Shown piece after piece: positions 25,235 to 36,422 of a stretch of 64,000 bases of DNA. A model generated the notes under the pieces. It did not search any database, had not been told where the DNA came from, and was given only the letters and a program-made list of their open reading frames with translations. The DNA is from Yamagishiella unicocca. Taxonomy: Eukaryota > Chlorophyta > Chlorophyceae > Chlamydomonadales > Volvocaceae. The DNA lies in NCBI GenBank assembly GCA_003116995.1, contig BDSL01000058.1, positions 1 through 64,000 of the forward strand, in the 5' to 3' direction. Numbering within the stretch: the first letter of the stretch is position 1; each line of letters opens with the position of its first letter. The translations under genes and the position numbers were made by a program.

Positions 25235-27720
25235 CTACGGGAAGGGGTTGTCGAACTGCTTGACCAGGTTGGGGATGTCGATTGACAGCACGTCCTCCAT
25301 GGCTTTGGTCATGGACTTGGTCACCTGGGGGAGGGTGGGCGGTGGGCGGGTGGGTGGCAGGGCCGGGCGTCGGAGTCGGTATGCGCACACCCACGGCTGA
25401 GGAAGCCCGCCCCGCCAGAAACATTCCTCCCATCCTCCCGACCGCCCCCCTACCCTCGCATGTCCTTGTCCCTCCCCCTCGGGTCCCCCCGCCCTCCTCC
25501 TCCCCCCTGGAGCGGCACCTTGGGGAAGACCAGCAGGTCGAAGCCGCTGAGGATGTCCCGGAAGCGCCCCGGGTCGGGGAAGTCCCCCCGCGGCAGGTGG
25601 TACTCCCGCTGGACCTGGGGGGGAGGGAGGGAGGGGGGGCATAAAAAGCGTTTGCGCAACAGGGACAGGATAGTTGGATGCGGAAGGAGGGGAGGGAGGT
25701 TTTGTTTCATAGGACCACACGAGGCAACCCGCAGGGCCTTATGCCGGGGCCCGGCGGCGGGCGCCCCCCCCCGGCGGGCTGGTCTCACCTCCTCGAAGTT
25801 CGTGATGATGTCGTCCATCAGCTTGCGCTGCGTCTTCTCCTTGCCGAACATGGAGGGCATCTGCTTGCGCAGGTGGCCGATCAGCTGGCGGGCAGGGGAA
25901 CACGTGGGACGACACATGGGGAGGGGGGAGAGAAGACCCGGTTACACGGGGGAGGTGGCATAAAAACCGGTTACACACGACATGGATAGGATACACGTGG
26001 GGCGGGGGAGCGGGGGCAGCAGGGAGGAGGGGAGCGGGGGCAGCAGGGAGGAGGGGAGCGGGGGCAGCAGGGAGGAGGGGAGCGGGGCGGCGGGTCGGTG
26101 TGCGCACGATCAGGCGCCTAAGGTTCGCATTGTGCGCCTGGAGTGGGACTGAGCTGCAGCGCTTGCATCTGCCAAGGTTGGTGCTGGTGGCTGACCGCGT
26201 GGCATGGAGATCCAAAACTTAATGCACCAGGACTGTACTCCCCCTCCAAGATCCAAGATCCAAGACACGTACCAGGATGTGGATCTTGGCGGCACGCACT
26301 CGCTTAACGAACTCGTTGATCTTGCGGTCGGTGGAGCGCTGCGGGATCTCGTACAGGTCCGCCAGCAGCTGCCGGGACATCCAGGATCCAGAATTCCAGA
26401 TACAGGGATTAATTCCGCAATTCCGCGACACGGCAGTGAAGTAAAAAGAACACCGGCGACAGGGGCAGGCACGTAGCCTACGCAGGGCGTGTAGTGCATC
26501 ACGCATCATGTGGCGCATCACAATGGTGATGGTCAGCCAGCCGCGTTCCCTGATCCGCCTCTGTTGAGCTACCTGGGTGCACCGCCAGCCCAGCCCGCGG
26601 GAGCACCAACAGAGGGGGAGGGAGGAGGGAGCGGCGGCCCCCGCGGGTGGGAACCAGCCCCCGCACCTGCTTCTGCTCGGCCTCGAACAGCGGTTTGCCG
26701 TACGGGTTCACCCGCTCGTTGATGGGCGCCTCGCTGTTGAAGGACCCCACGTACACCTGCGGAAGGGGGGGGGGGTATGTGAGGAAACCCGGTTACACGA
26801 CATAGGAAATGGAGGGCAGAAACCCCGAGGGGGGGTCCCAAGGAAACCGGGGGAGAAGGGGGAGTCCCGCCGCGGAAGCCGGGGCGTTGCGTGTTGGGCT
26901 GGGAGCGGCTGTGGGTCGCCCGACGGGGCCAGCTGCAGCACTCCCTGTGTCGTACCACACCCGCTGATGGACACGTCGCCAACAAGGGGGAAGCATATTT
27001 GTGTCGTACCTTGCAGACCTCGGGGCTCTTGAACACCTTGCCCAGGCTCCACATGAGTGCGCCGTACACCCGCATCAGCTGCTGCTGGTCCACCTGGGGT
27101 TTCGTGAAGGTTGGACGTTTCGTGAGGTTTTCGCGGAGGAAGAAAGGTGGGGGCCTGGGGGAGATGCCGCAATCATGAAATGGCGGCAGCGTCCCTAAAA
27201 CCCTAACACCGCATCCCCCCCTTCGCCCCTCCACTTCACCCACCTGGTCCGCCTTGTTGAGGATGACTCTGACCTTGTCGTCGTGGCCCCGGAGGCAGTT
27301 GATGACCTGCAGGCGGTGAGGTCGAGTGAACGAACATACGATTGTAAAAATGTAATAATCATGAAGAAATAATATGTTATGGAATAATATGCAGTGAAAT
27401 ATGTAGTGGAATATATGTAGTGGAAAAAACTTAAGGGTTAAGGGTGCGGTTCACCGATGCAAGGGCGCGGAGGAGCACAGGACGCGGAGGCCGGAGGCTA
27501 CGTAAGCGCGAAGGACGAGCCACAAACGCAGCGCTGTGTGATGCAAAGTCGTTGTGCATTTGTAAACCTGTAAATTCTGTGGGTTCCACTACGGCACCGC
27601 AATCGCCCCACAACATGCTACACCCGCTTCATATGTCGTGTAAACGGGTCTTCTCGCGCCCCCCACTCCCTCCCACTCGGCTGCGCTTACTTCCCGAGTT
27701 GAGTAACAGGGCCTTTTTTG

Positions 27721-27769
<49 letters not shown>

Positions 27770-30700
27770 GGTTCAGCATTTATAAAACACACCCGGTTTT
27801 CGTTGCACGCACACACCGCGACTCACACTCTTGAACTCGTCGCTGATGTCCAGCTTGTAGGGGTCGAACAACAGGAAGATGAGGTCGCAGCGGGCGGCGA
27901 ACCACTCGCAGATCTCCACGAAGTTGTACGCGCGCTCGATGCGCTGCTTCTCGCCGGACAGCACACCTGGTTTCGGAGCCAGGAGAAGTCGAGCGGCAGC
28001 GGATCAAAGTGGCGGGGGACGGCACGTCGGCCCCGCAGCTTGCAGCCAGCCCCACTCCTATGAGGTTTACATGGTACTCCCACCGCTCAACCTACCAAGC
28101 GCCTGGCACCCATCCCTCGCCCCGCCGCCTCCCCCGGCTGTAGACTTTTCAGTGCCGACCCACGGGTCTCCTCTCATACCCCGGCCTCCACACCCACCTG
28201 GCGTATCCACCAGCGATATCTCCTCCAGCAGCCGGGCAGGACACTGGCTGCCCTCGAAGCGGGACAGGAAACCCGTGCCGAACGACGCAAGGCCCTGGTA
28301 CGGCTTGTCGGGTTGTACGGCAAGGGTGTTACCCGGGATGCGGCGCTCCTCGGCTCCGTGGAAGACCTGACCCGAGAAGTCAGGGGGTCGGGGAGGGGAG
28401 TGCGGGGGGGGAGGGGGTCAAGTGGCCGGGTGGAGGTGTTTAGGGGCGGTCTTACCGCGCGTGCCATACCGTGCTGTGGTGTGTTCCCCCACCCCCACCC
28501 CCCCGCCCGCTCCCTCCTGTGTCCACACCCGCGCCAGCCCAAACCAGACCCGCCCGCCCTACACCGTGTCGAGCTCGTGCCCCGCCCCCCCCGCCTCGGG
28601 AGGTCGTGTAAACGGGTCTTTTCGGCCCCCCCCCCGCGCCGGTATCACACCACCCCCCCGCGCCCCGCCTGCCTCCCTCCCCCGCCCTCTGCTCACCACC
28701 ACGAACCGGTCCGTGGTGGGCTCCGGGCCGATGTGAGTGCCCGGGTAGTCCCGGCCTAGCAGGTACTTGATGAAGGTGGTCTTACCTGGGGGGGTGGGGC
28801 GGGGGATTACAAGTAAAAAAACCGGTAACTCGACTGGGGTAATGTAGTTGGTGCATAGCCTTGGGCGGGGGAGGGAGAGGAGGGGCGGGGCAGGGCGGTG
28901 GGGGGTAAGGCGCATGGCCGGCGGAAAGAGGGCGGATCGGGGGGAGGGGCATGCTGGGTGTGAGTGGGGGTGCGGGCGAGGGAGGTGGGGGGTGAGAGGT
29001 GTATGCCATTACGAGGGGCACCGCCGCGCCATCCCCCCTTCCCCGTGGCCGTGGATTCGCGGATTCTCTTTAAGAACCCCCTTCCCCGCCCCGCGTCAAG
29101 CTCCTTCGATCCGCCCCGCCGCACCACCCCCCCTTCCCCGCCCCTCGCCCACCTGTGGAGTACTGCCCGAGCAGCAGCACCGACGGCTTGGCCTCGAAGT
29201 CCGAGTCGTTCAGCAGCGGCGAGAAGAAGTGCCCGAACTTGAACTGCTCCTCCAGGGGCCGGACCTGCAGGGGGGCCGGGAGGGGGCCGACAGGGACTGG
29301 AATGTCTTTTGGGCCTTATGGAAAGAGAACAAACCCACTAGCGTGCTGACACCGCCACCCCGCCCTGTCCCCCCCTGCCAACCCGCCGCACCCCCCCCCG
29401 CCACTTCGCCACCCTGCCGCGGCCCCGCCTGAGTGCGCGGCTCCCTCGCCGCCCGCGGCCCCCCTGGAGCAACCCACCTTTGTGAAGTAGATTTGCTTGA
29501 GGCCGTCGATGACTGAGGTGCACACCTTCATGGGCACTGGCTTCTTGCCGTCCTTGCCGGTGCCAGGACCCCGCTTTGGGCCACCGAAGAAGCCGCCTGG
29601 AGCCGGGGGACAGCGGCAGGGGAGTTTCGAGGAAGACCCGTGGATGCGAGAAAAAATCCGTTTCGAACTGACGCAGGGGGGGGTGGCGTGAAAAGCGGGG
29701 CGCACAGCAGCATTTATTACTTCAGCCTCTCGCCACATTTTAAACCGTGACATATCACGCTAAACACACATCCCAAAGGAAATTCCCATCCCTCCTTAAC
29801 CGAGGGCGGTCCAAGCGGCCAACCGGTGTCGGTGTGCCGAGGACTCAACCCTCATTCCCTATACACACACTAGGCATAAACCCATACCCACCCCTCGCCC
29901 GCCCCACCCTGGCCACGCACGCACCTTGATTCTGCGCGCCCCAGTCCCCCCCTGGAGGCTGGTTGTGGCGCCCCGTGCTGAAGTTGTCCGGCGGCGGAGG
30001 CGCCGAAAAGTTGGCGGCGTGAGGGTTGACGCCGCCGGGGACACCGGGCCCCACATTGCCAACGGATGGCCCCGCGCCGCCGGCGGCGCCGCCGGCGACG
30101 CCGTACATGTTTGATGCCGGCGCCGCTGGCGCCGCGTCGATGGCGTTGCCGTCGGCGTCGCTGAGGCCTCCGATGGTCGGCAGGCGGAAGCCGCCGGCGT
30201 CGATTTGGGCCAGGTAGGCGTCCTTGGTGACGGTTTGGCCCTGGCTCAGAATGGCGGTTGGGGGGCGTCGGGAGGGGGGCGAGGTTGCTTACGGTTGGGC
30301 TTGGGCGGCGCCGTGCGGCAGAAGGGGGTCCCATGCCGGGAAAGAGCTAGGGCGGAGGCATTTGGGCCGCGTGGTACAGCGAAGAGCATTCAGGCGGATG
30401 GCTTTGGCCCCGAAACCTGGATGGGAACCGGGTGAATAAGGCACGCGGTGAAGGGGACGGGCGAGGGGGATGCTGAGCAGGATCTCTACCTTCGCGTAAA
30501 GCACTTCGTCCCCCCCTTGGCTTCGCGTAAACGGGTTTCCTGGCCAACCTCTGTCTTCGCAGCCCTCCAATCCCGCCCTGTTCTCCAGGTCCCTCCCCGC
30601 CTGACGGGTGTTTCCCCTCTCAATCCCCCCCGACCTACCGGCTCGCTTGCCCTCCTCTCTGTCCCTCCTGCCCTTCCAGGGTTCCCCTTACCCCCCCCTT

Positions 30701-31538
30701 CCAGTCCCTCCCGGTCCCCTCCTCCCCCGCCCACCGACTGCGCCAGCGAGATGAGATCCATTGCCTTATGGAAGGCCAGGCGGTCCAAGTAGCCCAACCG
30801 GCGGTCATTAGCCAGGTCCCAGACCGTGGCGAGGACCTGCAGGCGGCGGGAGAAGAGGGATGGGGGGGGAGCAGCGGAGGTTCGGTGGAGACTGGCGCTA
30901 CCGTTGCCGCCTCCCAACACCTCAACGACCCGGCCATGAAAGTGGAAGCCGAGTTAACCCCCTCACCCCCCTCATCCCGCTGACCTCATCCCCCTCCGAC
31001 CTCACCCCCTTCTGACCTCATCCCCCTCCGACCTCAACCCCTTGGCAACGTCAGCCGGCGGGAGGGCAAGTGGGCCACAAGCCGCCCTGTCGGTCACTAT
31101 CCGCCCCACCCCCCAACCCCCCATAACCCTATCGCCCGCCCACTCCACCCCATGCTACCCCCACCCCCGTCCGCCGCAACCCAGGACCTCCGCTTCGCCG
31201 AGCCTATCCCCATTAGGCTCCCCCTTGTCCTGCCAATGACTTCAGCCCTGCACCTAATGGCAGTCCCACGGCCTCCCATGACTCCAACCCTGCCTTTTTA
31301 CAGCGCCGGGCCCCGTACTGTGCACGGCTCCCTTGAAGTGAAGCCCTATGGCTGTGGCCCTGCCCTGTTGCAGCCCTACAGTCCCCCGTGACTCCCGCCC
31401 CGCCCCCAGCCTCACCTCCCTGGGCAGCCCTGATCGCCCAAAGAAGGCCACCGCGTCGCCGCCCGTAACCCGACCATCCCGATCTGAATCCGCCGCTTGG
31501 AACCAGCGGTCGTAGTGGACGCCGTTACTAGATGCCAT
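25235..31538 (-). CDS. EHD: EH-domain-containing dynamin-like ATPase (EHD family)
   Basis: Fifteen exons (31538-31416, 30836-30735, 30240-29925, 29596-29478, 29264-29153, 28785-28697, 28366-28198, 27966-27827, 27306-27244, 27093-27010, 26756-26667, 26368-26273, 25884-25789, 25614-25519, 25324-25235) join in phase to 594 residues. EHD proteins bind ATP through a dynamin-type G domain and remodel endosomal membranes. The EH/EF-hand module is N-terminal, as in plant EHDs: the loop DSDRDGRVTGGD is residues 17-28. A glycine/proline/alanine-rich linker follows (about 90-190). The G domain has the P-loop GQYSTGKT (253-260), PEPTTDRF (279-285), DTPG (341-344) and NKAD (407-410). C-terminal helices contain DRKINEFVKR. 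Conserved marks such as FDPYKLDISDEFK match plant EHDs closely. Every junction is GT-AG and phase-consistent, and no exon seems missing. The introns carry several short motifs shared with other genes in the window. Confidence 0.96.
26005..26090. repeat. 24-bp G-rich tandem repeat in EHD intron
   Basis: About three and a half copies of a purine-rich unit containing GGAGGAGGGGAGCGGGGG in the intron between EHD exons 12 and 13. The plus strand is extremely G-rich and could form quadruplexes. Confidence 0.85.
27310..27440. other. AT-rich island within EHD intron
   Basis: About 130 bp of strongly AT-rich sequence (for example AATAATATGTTATGGAATAA) in an otherwise GC-rich intron between EHD exons 8 and 9. 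It holds internal near-repeats of ATATGTAGTGGAA and ends in AAGGGTTAAGGGTG, which is telomere-like. It may be an organellar DNA insertion or a transposon remnant; I cannot assign it. Confidence 0.7.
27724..27767. repeat. CA dinucleotide microsatellite in EHD intron
   Basis: About 21 CA units in the intron between EHD exons 8 and 9, close to the exon 8 donor. Confidence 0.93.
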
Positions 31539-32222
31539 GGCGCCGCTAGATGCTGCTGCTGCTGCAAATGTTCAGGTGTACGTACAAACGGCGCGCGCAG
31601 CTGCTGGTCGCTGCTCGTTGGGCTCAAACTGCTGCCGACTGTGTTGGGTTGCGTCGGCTGCTGGCGTTGTCGGGTGGTGCTGCTGGGCTGCTTCGGCGCA
31701 GCTGCGGGCAGGTTAAACAGGCAGTGAGGAAGGGCCGTACGCTCACACCAAACGGGATAGAGGTATGTAATGTTGATCAGGGGGAGAGAGGGGTGGTGGG
31801 TAAGGCATGAGGGGGACACCAAGGCGCCGAGGGTAGGACCTATGGGAGGAGGGGGCCGGCATGTTGCTACTGCTACTGAAGGCCCGGCGAAGGCATGCTA
31901 CACGCCTTCCTTAACCAGTATTTTCCTTTCCTGAAGACCGCATGCCATGGTATCTATGGTAGATGTGCATGGCAGAGCCTGCGCACAAAGGTGGGAAGCT
32001 GATCCGAGCACAGCTTCCGCAAGCTAACACCCACTGGAATTGGGGTAAACCTGATCAAAGGTGCATGCAGGTTACGCTCTGGTAATCAAATGCGACAGGC
32101 GAACAAATTGGGGCATACTTAAAGGAGATGCAAAGGCGCGAATCCAAACCCAGGCACAACCGTGCCCACCTTTAGATTATTACGCGAGGCGAAACGCATA
32201 GAAACTCACCTCACGCGCTTCT
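31539..32222. other. EHD upstream region
   Basis: Contains the presumed promoter and 5' untranslated region of EHD, including CTG/CAG-rich sequence just upstream of the start (about 31,550-31,600), and the 3' region of the next minus-strand gene. No additional gene is recognised. Confidence 0.55.
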
Positions 32223-32429
32223 CTACTGTTTGCTTCCGCCTTCTGAGGATCCCTTTTTCAAGTCGTCAAATAAGAACCGCGACGTGCGTCCAGAACCTTC
32301 AACACCCGACTGATTAGATGCTCCGCCAAAAAGGAAGTGTGAGGCCTGGTATAGGGTGAGAGCTGCGGCTACCGGGAAAACGATGTAATCAACTAGCGAC
32401 AGGGAGCCTTTCTTAAACAGACGACCCAT
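32223..32429 (-). CDS. Small single-span membrane protein of unknown function (68 aa)
   Basis: A single-exon frame encodes 68 residues. It starts with a basic segment (MGRLFKKGSLSL), continues with one predicted membrane span at about residues 14-34 (DYIVFPVAAALTLYQASHFLF), and ends in a hydrophilic tail rich in Gly, Ser and Lys. The layout, a short basic N-terminus, one span and a charged tail, is typical of small organellar or ER membrane subunits, but I do not recognise the family. Reasons to believe it: it is a clean frame with protein-like composition in a non-repetitive stretch, not overlapped by another good frame. Reasons to doubt: it is short, with no obvious TGTAA close downstream. 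It could also be an exon of a larger gene. Confidence 0.5.
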   Translation of the reverse strand: MGRLFKKGSLSLVDYIVFPVAAALTLYQASHFLFGGASNQSGVEGSGRTSRFLFDDLKKGSSEGGSKQ

Positions 32430-33109
32430 TTAGGGAAGCATAGTACAATGGAATGATGTAAGTGTACGCGCGAAACTGGCGGGGGGACTTTGCTGCTGTC
32501 GGGGTTTATTTCTGCATTACGGCGTGGTTGGGTCGGCGGGTCGCTCATCCGCCAACCGGCCGATAAACCACGAGTTAATAATTGCGCACTAAAGGCGAGT
32601 TTGTGACGTGAAGCAAGCTCTGGCCTCCGGAAAACGCATGGAGCGTTAAACCCGAGGGGACCCGTGTCGCAGCTTTCACCCGACCCGAGCGCGGGCCTCA
32701 GCTGCGCCGGGGTTTTGGCCTTCAACAAGAGGTACTTCTTCGCTTAGTTGGGGTTTTATCACAAAAGCGCTGCTGGCGGGGAGGGGTAATTCGGGTAAAG
32801 CGGATACCCGTGCTTTGCGTTACCCCTGGGAACTCCGGCCTAAATCTGCAACTTCATAAGTGTTCACCTTTGGCAATTGCCATGTCACCAACGAGGTGTC
32901 AGTTTCAATTTCGCGGTATCCTGTTACTATGAGGCCATCGGCAATGATCATATCCACTTTACCTTAGTTGTCATAAGCTTTCCGAGTTGGTCCGAGTAAA
33001 CCCATGACATTTTGTTTGTCTGAGGTGCCCAACGAACGTATTTCGATAAATTAAAGAGCATTCAGGTGTTTCCGGTCTTGTTAATAGGTCGTTAGGAGAC
33101 GATAGCAGT

Positions 33110-33185
33110 AATAGTCCGCGTAGTACCGGTAGTAATAAATTGGTGTGTTATAGTCCGCGTAGTACCGGTAGTAGTAGATTGGTGT
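33110..33185. repeat. Imperfect 38-bp tandem duplication
   Basis: The segment ATAGTCCGCGTAGTACCGGT plus a GTAGTAATAAATTGGTGT-type tail occurs twice in a row, differing by a few bases. Confidence 0.85.
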
Positions 33186-33521
33186 CTGTGTCATGCTGCT
33201 CTGCCTCAGTCACGATTGTAACACAAGCGGTACGCAAGCGCAATTGGGCTACTGCGCTGTGTTCATGCAGGCATGGGACTATGCATGCGGTGTTGCATGT
33301 GATAGATATGCTGGCCGCATCCTGTCGCCTCGGCGCGAATTGGGGTAATTGAGGTTCATGGTTGGTTGCATGCCACGGCCCGCACATGCCGACCCTCCAC
33401 TCCATACGCGTCCACGGAAGGGTGAGCTTCAGGCTTTCCAGTGTTTCGCCTTGGACTCCGCCCGTCAGGGTTCGGAGTCCACTGTAGCAATCAGCGCAAA
33501 GCTAAAAGTTAGAGTCCACGG

Positions 33522-33566
33522 TAACAGTCCGTCATCGACTCAAGTAACAGTCCGTCATCGACTCAA
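33522..33566. repeat. 22-bp tandem duplication
   Basis: GTAACAGTCCGTCATCGACT followed by CAA occurs twice in direct succession. Confidence 0.85.
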
Positions 33567-34485
33567 GGTGCGAGTGATCGATGAAGGAGCTTTAATGTCA
33601 GACCGGTGTGTGTGCCCGGGCCACGCTTACCGCGTGCCGACCCAGGGGACATGTCATATCCGTCAACGCTTCACAGCAATACGGTGGTAAAATCGGAACG
33701 GGAGCGACGTGCAGATGCATGGAAAATTGCGCTCGACGCTGATACATATGTTGCCTTCCTTGTGAGAGTAAAACCCACAAAAAGCCACCCGTGTGAACTG
33801 AGCACGCCTGCAGAAGCACTGGGAAAGCCTGGGAAACCCTAGTACACGCATGCCAATTGAAGTATAGAGACAGACAATGTCGCTCTCTGACCTTGTGCGT
33901 CATATCCGAAGGTGTGCGTCCTCGGCGGATCACCTGGAACTCGTATTGGCGCCCAAACGCCAACGCGTCGGGGTGTGCACCTCAAACCCAAGAGCTGCTT
34001 GCCTTAGTCGATTGTATCACAAGGGATCACTGGTGGTTTTTTGAACGTAACGAACTTGCGACGTGGCTTAATAGACGAACTGGAGACGTGGCATAGTTAG
34101 TCGGCGAACACGTCTAGCGGTTCAGCGTGCTGCTATTGAAAAGGACTTGCCGCAAGCACGGCCCAGAATTATATTAGGAGCATATTTATCGCAAGGCTAG
34201 TACGCCTTTCAGCTTTACTAAAATCGCCTCATTCACGGCCGAGATGTGAGCCAAACTCGCCTTCAAATTGGTGGCCAGCACCCAAATGCATCCATTCATG
34301 AAAAGCAATCGATATGCCGAGCCAATACTGCGCTTGTAGGTGTTTGTCCGTGCTAATCTTGCAGCACAAGGCCCAGGAAGGTGCGATCTGTGTACGGCAC
34401 TGCCTCCAATCGCAACACAAGAGGCGGCCTCTGCGGCCCAAAGTACTCGTTCCATCATTCGCTGGTACCAATCCTCATCACAGAA

Positions 34486-35599
34486 ATGGCCACCATGCAG
34501 CTTACTCCTCGCGGCCTGGCCCCTCTCAGGTAGGCCAAACGACAAGCTTCATGATTTTTCGGCGACGTGGCAGCATGGCTACCCAGTACCTTCGTGCGGC
34601 GCGCGCCTTCAAATCTAGGCGTCCTTTGTCAGGAACAGCAGACATATGTGGATACAGCATTTATATTTATCCTTGCAGCGCAGCGCTTGTGTTGTCGGTC
34701 GTTACGAGCAGTCGTCTTGCCCTGTCACCCTACGACCTTACATCGTTCGCGCACGTTGCTGTCTTGCAGGCCCGCCGTGTCCTCGCGCCGCTCGGTGAAG
34801 CCCGTGGCGAGCAGCGGCAAGACCGACATCACCAAGGTCGGCCTGAACTCCATTGAGGACCCAGTTATCAAGCAGAACCTGATGGGCAAGTCCCGCTTCA
34901 TGGCTGACAAGGAGTGGCGCGACGCTTCGGGCCGCAAGGGCAAGGTAAGCGCAGTCTGGCACTCAGTGGAAAGCAGGTCGTTTTTTGCTTGCTGGCCTCC
35001 CGCAGCACGGAGGGCACGGGGCGCAATGCCCTGGCTTCATTATTTTCTTTGTTCAGTCTAGTATATGACTTTTGCTCCTCAATAGAGCAGAGGGCGCCCG
35101 CTGTTATGGACACGCGTCACTCAAATAAGATTACGTCGTGTGGAGTTGTCTGCTGATGTCGTAACGCTCCACAGCCATTTATGACGTGATTCACACAAAT
35201 AACCTCGGGCATTTCACCTCAACGCACAGGGCGCGGGTGTCTACCGCTACGAGAGCAAGTACGGTGCCAACGTGGACGGCTACTCGCCGATCTACACCCC
35301 TGACCTGTGGACTGAGTCGGGCGACTCTTACAAGCTGGGCACCAAGGGCCTTATCGCTTGGTGAGTGGGAGTGCTCGCTTGCTGGGTGTTGGGTGTGGTG
35401 TATGCCAGCATGGGGGGGCGGTGGGTAAGCGCATGACTTGGGTTTAACGAGCGCATGACTTGGGTTTAACGAACTTCTATTTGACGACTGCGTCTGCGAA
35501 CTCCTCCTCGACCGCATTGTACGTAGGCTCGGCCTGGTCCTGGTTCTGCTGGGCGTCGGTGTCAACCTGATCATCTCCACCTCGCAGATCGGCTCGTAA
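34486..35599 (+). CDS. PSBR: Photosystem II 10-kDa subunit PsbR
   Basis: Four exons (34486-34529, 34770-34944, 35230-35360, 35527-35599) join in phase to 140 residues. PsbR is a nuclear-encoded thylakoid protein that helps attach the oxygen-evolving complex (PsbP/PsbQ side) to photosystem II. The mature part shows the family core: [24 protein letters not shown], and [14 protein letters not shown], then one membrane span (about residues 114-134) and a short lumenal or stromal tail ending STSQIGS. The first 30 or so residues ([10 protein letters not shown], then serine, arginine and proline) look like a chloroplast transit peptide; MAT is preferred over the ATG three codons later because it is first in frame. 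The tiny first exon is supported by a GTAGGC donor and exact phase with exon 2. A TGTAA lies 227 bp after the stop. Confidence 0.96.
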
Positions 35600-35825
35600 G
35601 CGTGCAACGCTCTAGAGCGATCATTTCGCGTTGAGAGAAGATTAGGCTCCCCGTGTGTCAGTTTTTTGGTGTGGATGTGTAGAGGAGCGGAGTGGCCGCG
35701 ACGAGACGTCGTGGTTAGACGAACAGGTGGTAGCATCGTGTATTATACCCTCGCAGCGGACACCCTGGTGCTCTTCGAGGCACGTTTATTGTATAGCTGA
35801 TGCTGTACTTTTTTTGTTTGCGTGA

Positions 35826-35830
35826 TGTAA
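35826..35830 (+). terminator. Candidate poly(A) signal for PsbR
   Basis: TGTAA 227 bp downstream of the PsbR stop codon, in the context GTGATGTAAAG. Confidence 0.6.
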
Positions 35831-36277
35831 AGAACCATGTACATTTCAGTATTGTTTCATCTCGCTGCATTGACTTCGCTCACTCGCAAATGGAAACCAT
35901 CTTCAGGAATTCGTCAGCCCACGGTGCTCACAGTCTGTGCATGCGTGAGAACTAAGTACGGAAAGATCAAAGTTCCGTTCCTGTCACACCAGCATTTGGG
36001 GTAACGAAGCAGAAGGCTATGGGATTGATGAGCGTACGTAGTTTGCCTTACCCCACCTAAATTATTGTAATCCACATGCGACTTATCGGAATGCACGTCC
36101 ATAGAACGGTTCATGGCAGTCAAAGTATAAGTGCAATGGCCCCATCCCTTCACATAAGCCAATGTACTTGGTAGGATTGGCATATACGGTCCGGGCCCCG
36201 CGACTGCACAACTTATGTCGCATAACATGGGAAATGCAATATTATTCAAATACACAATTTCCACGATTGCGTTTACT

Positions 36278-36282
36278 TTACA
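36278..36282 (-). terminator. Candidate poly(A) signal for NOP14
   Basis: TGTAA on the minus strand about 140 bp downstream of the NOP14 stop codon. Confidence 0.55.
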
Positions 36283-36422
36283 GTATATCAAGCTACTGTG
36301 CCTTGCAGGCCATGTTCGCAATCCTTCGTATCCACATTGCAGCAACCCCGCTCTCGGTACCCTCTCGCAACCGTCTCTACTCTCCACTCGCCCCACTGTA
36401 CGCCTCCCAGCCTCGCTCACGC

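Larger units (their letters stand above)
32430..34485. other. Intergenic region upstream of PsbR
   Basis: About 2 kb with relatively AT-rich sequence (32.8-33.2 kb) and short duplications at 33,110-33,185 and 33,522-33,566. Short open frames on both strands have no recognisable domains. The right end should contain the PsbR promoter and 5' leader. Confidence 0.55.
35600..36422. other. Convergent 3' region between PsbR and NOP14
   Basis: Holds both 3' untranslated regions. One TGTAA per strand at plausible distances (35,826 plus; 36,278 minus). No other gene recognised. Confidence 0.6.
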
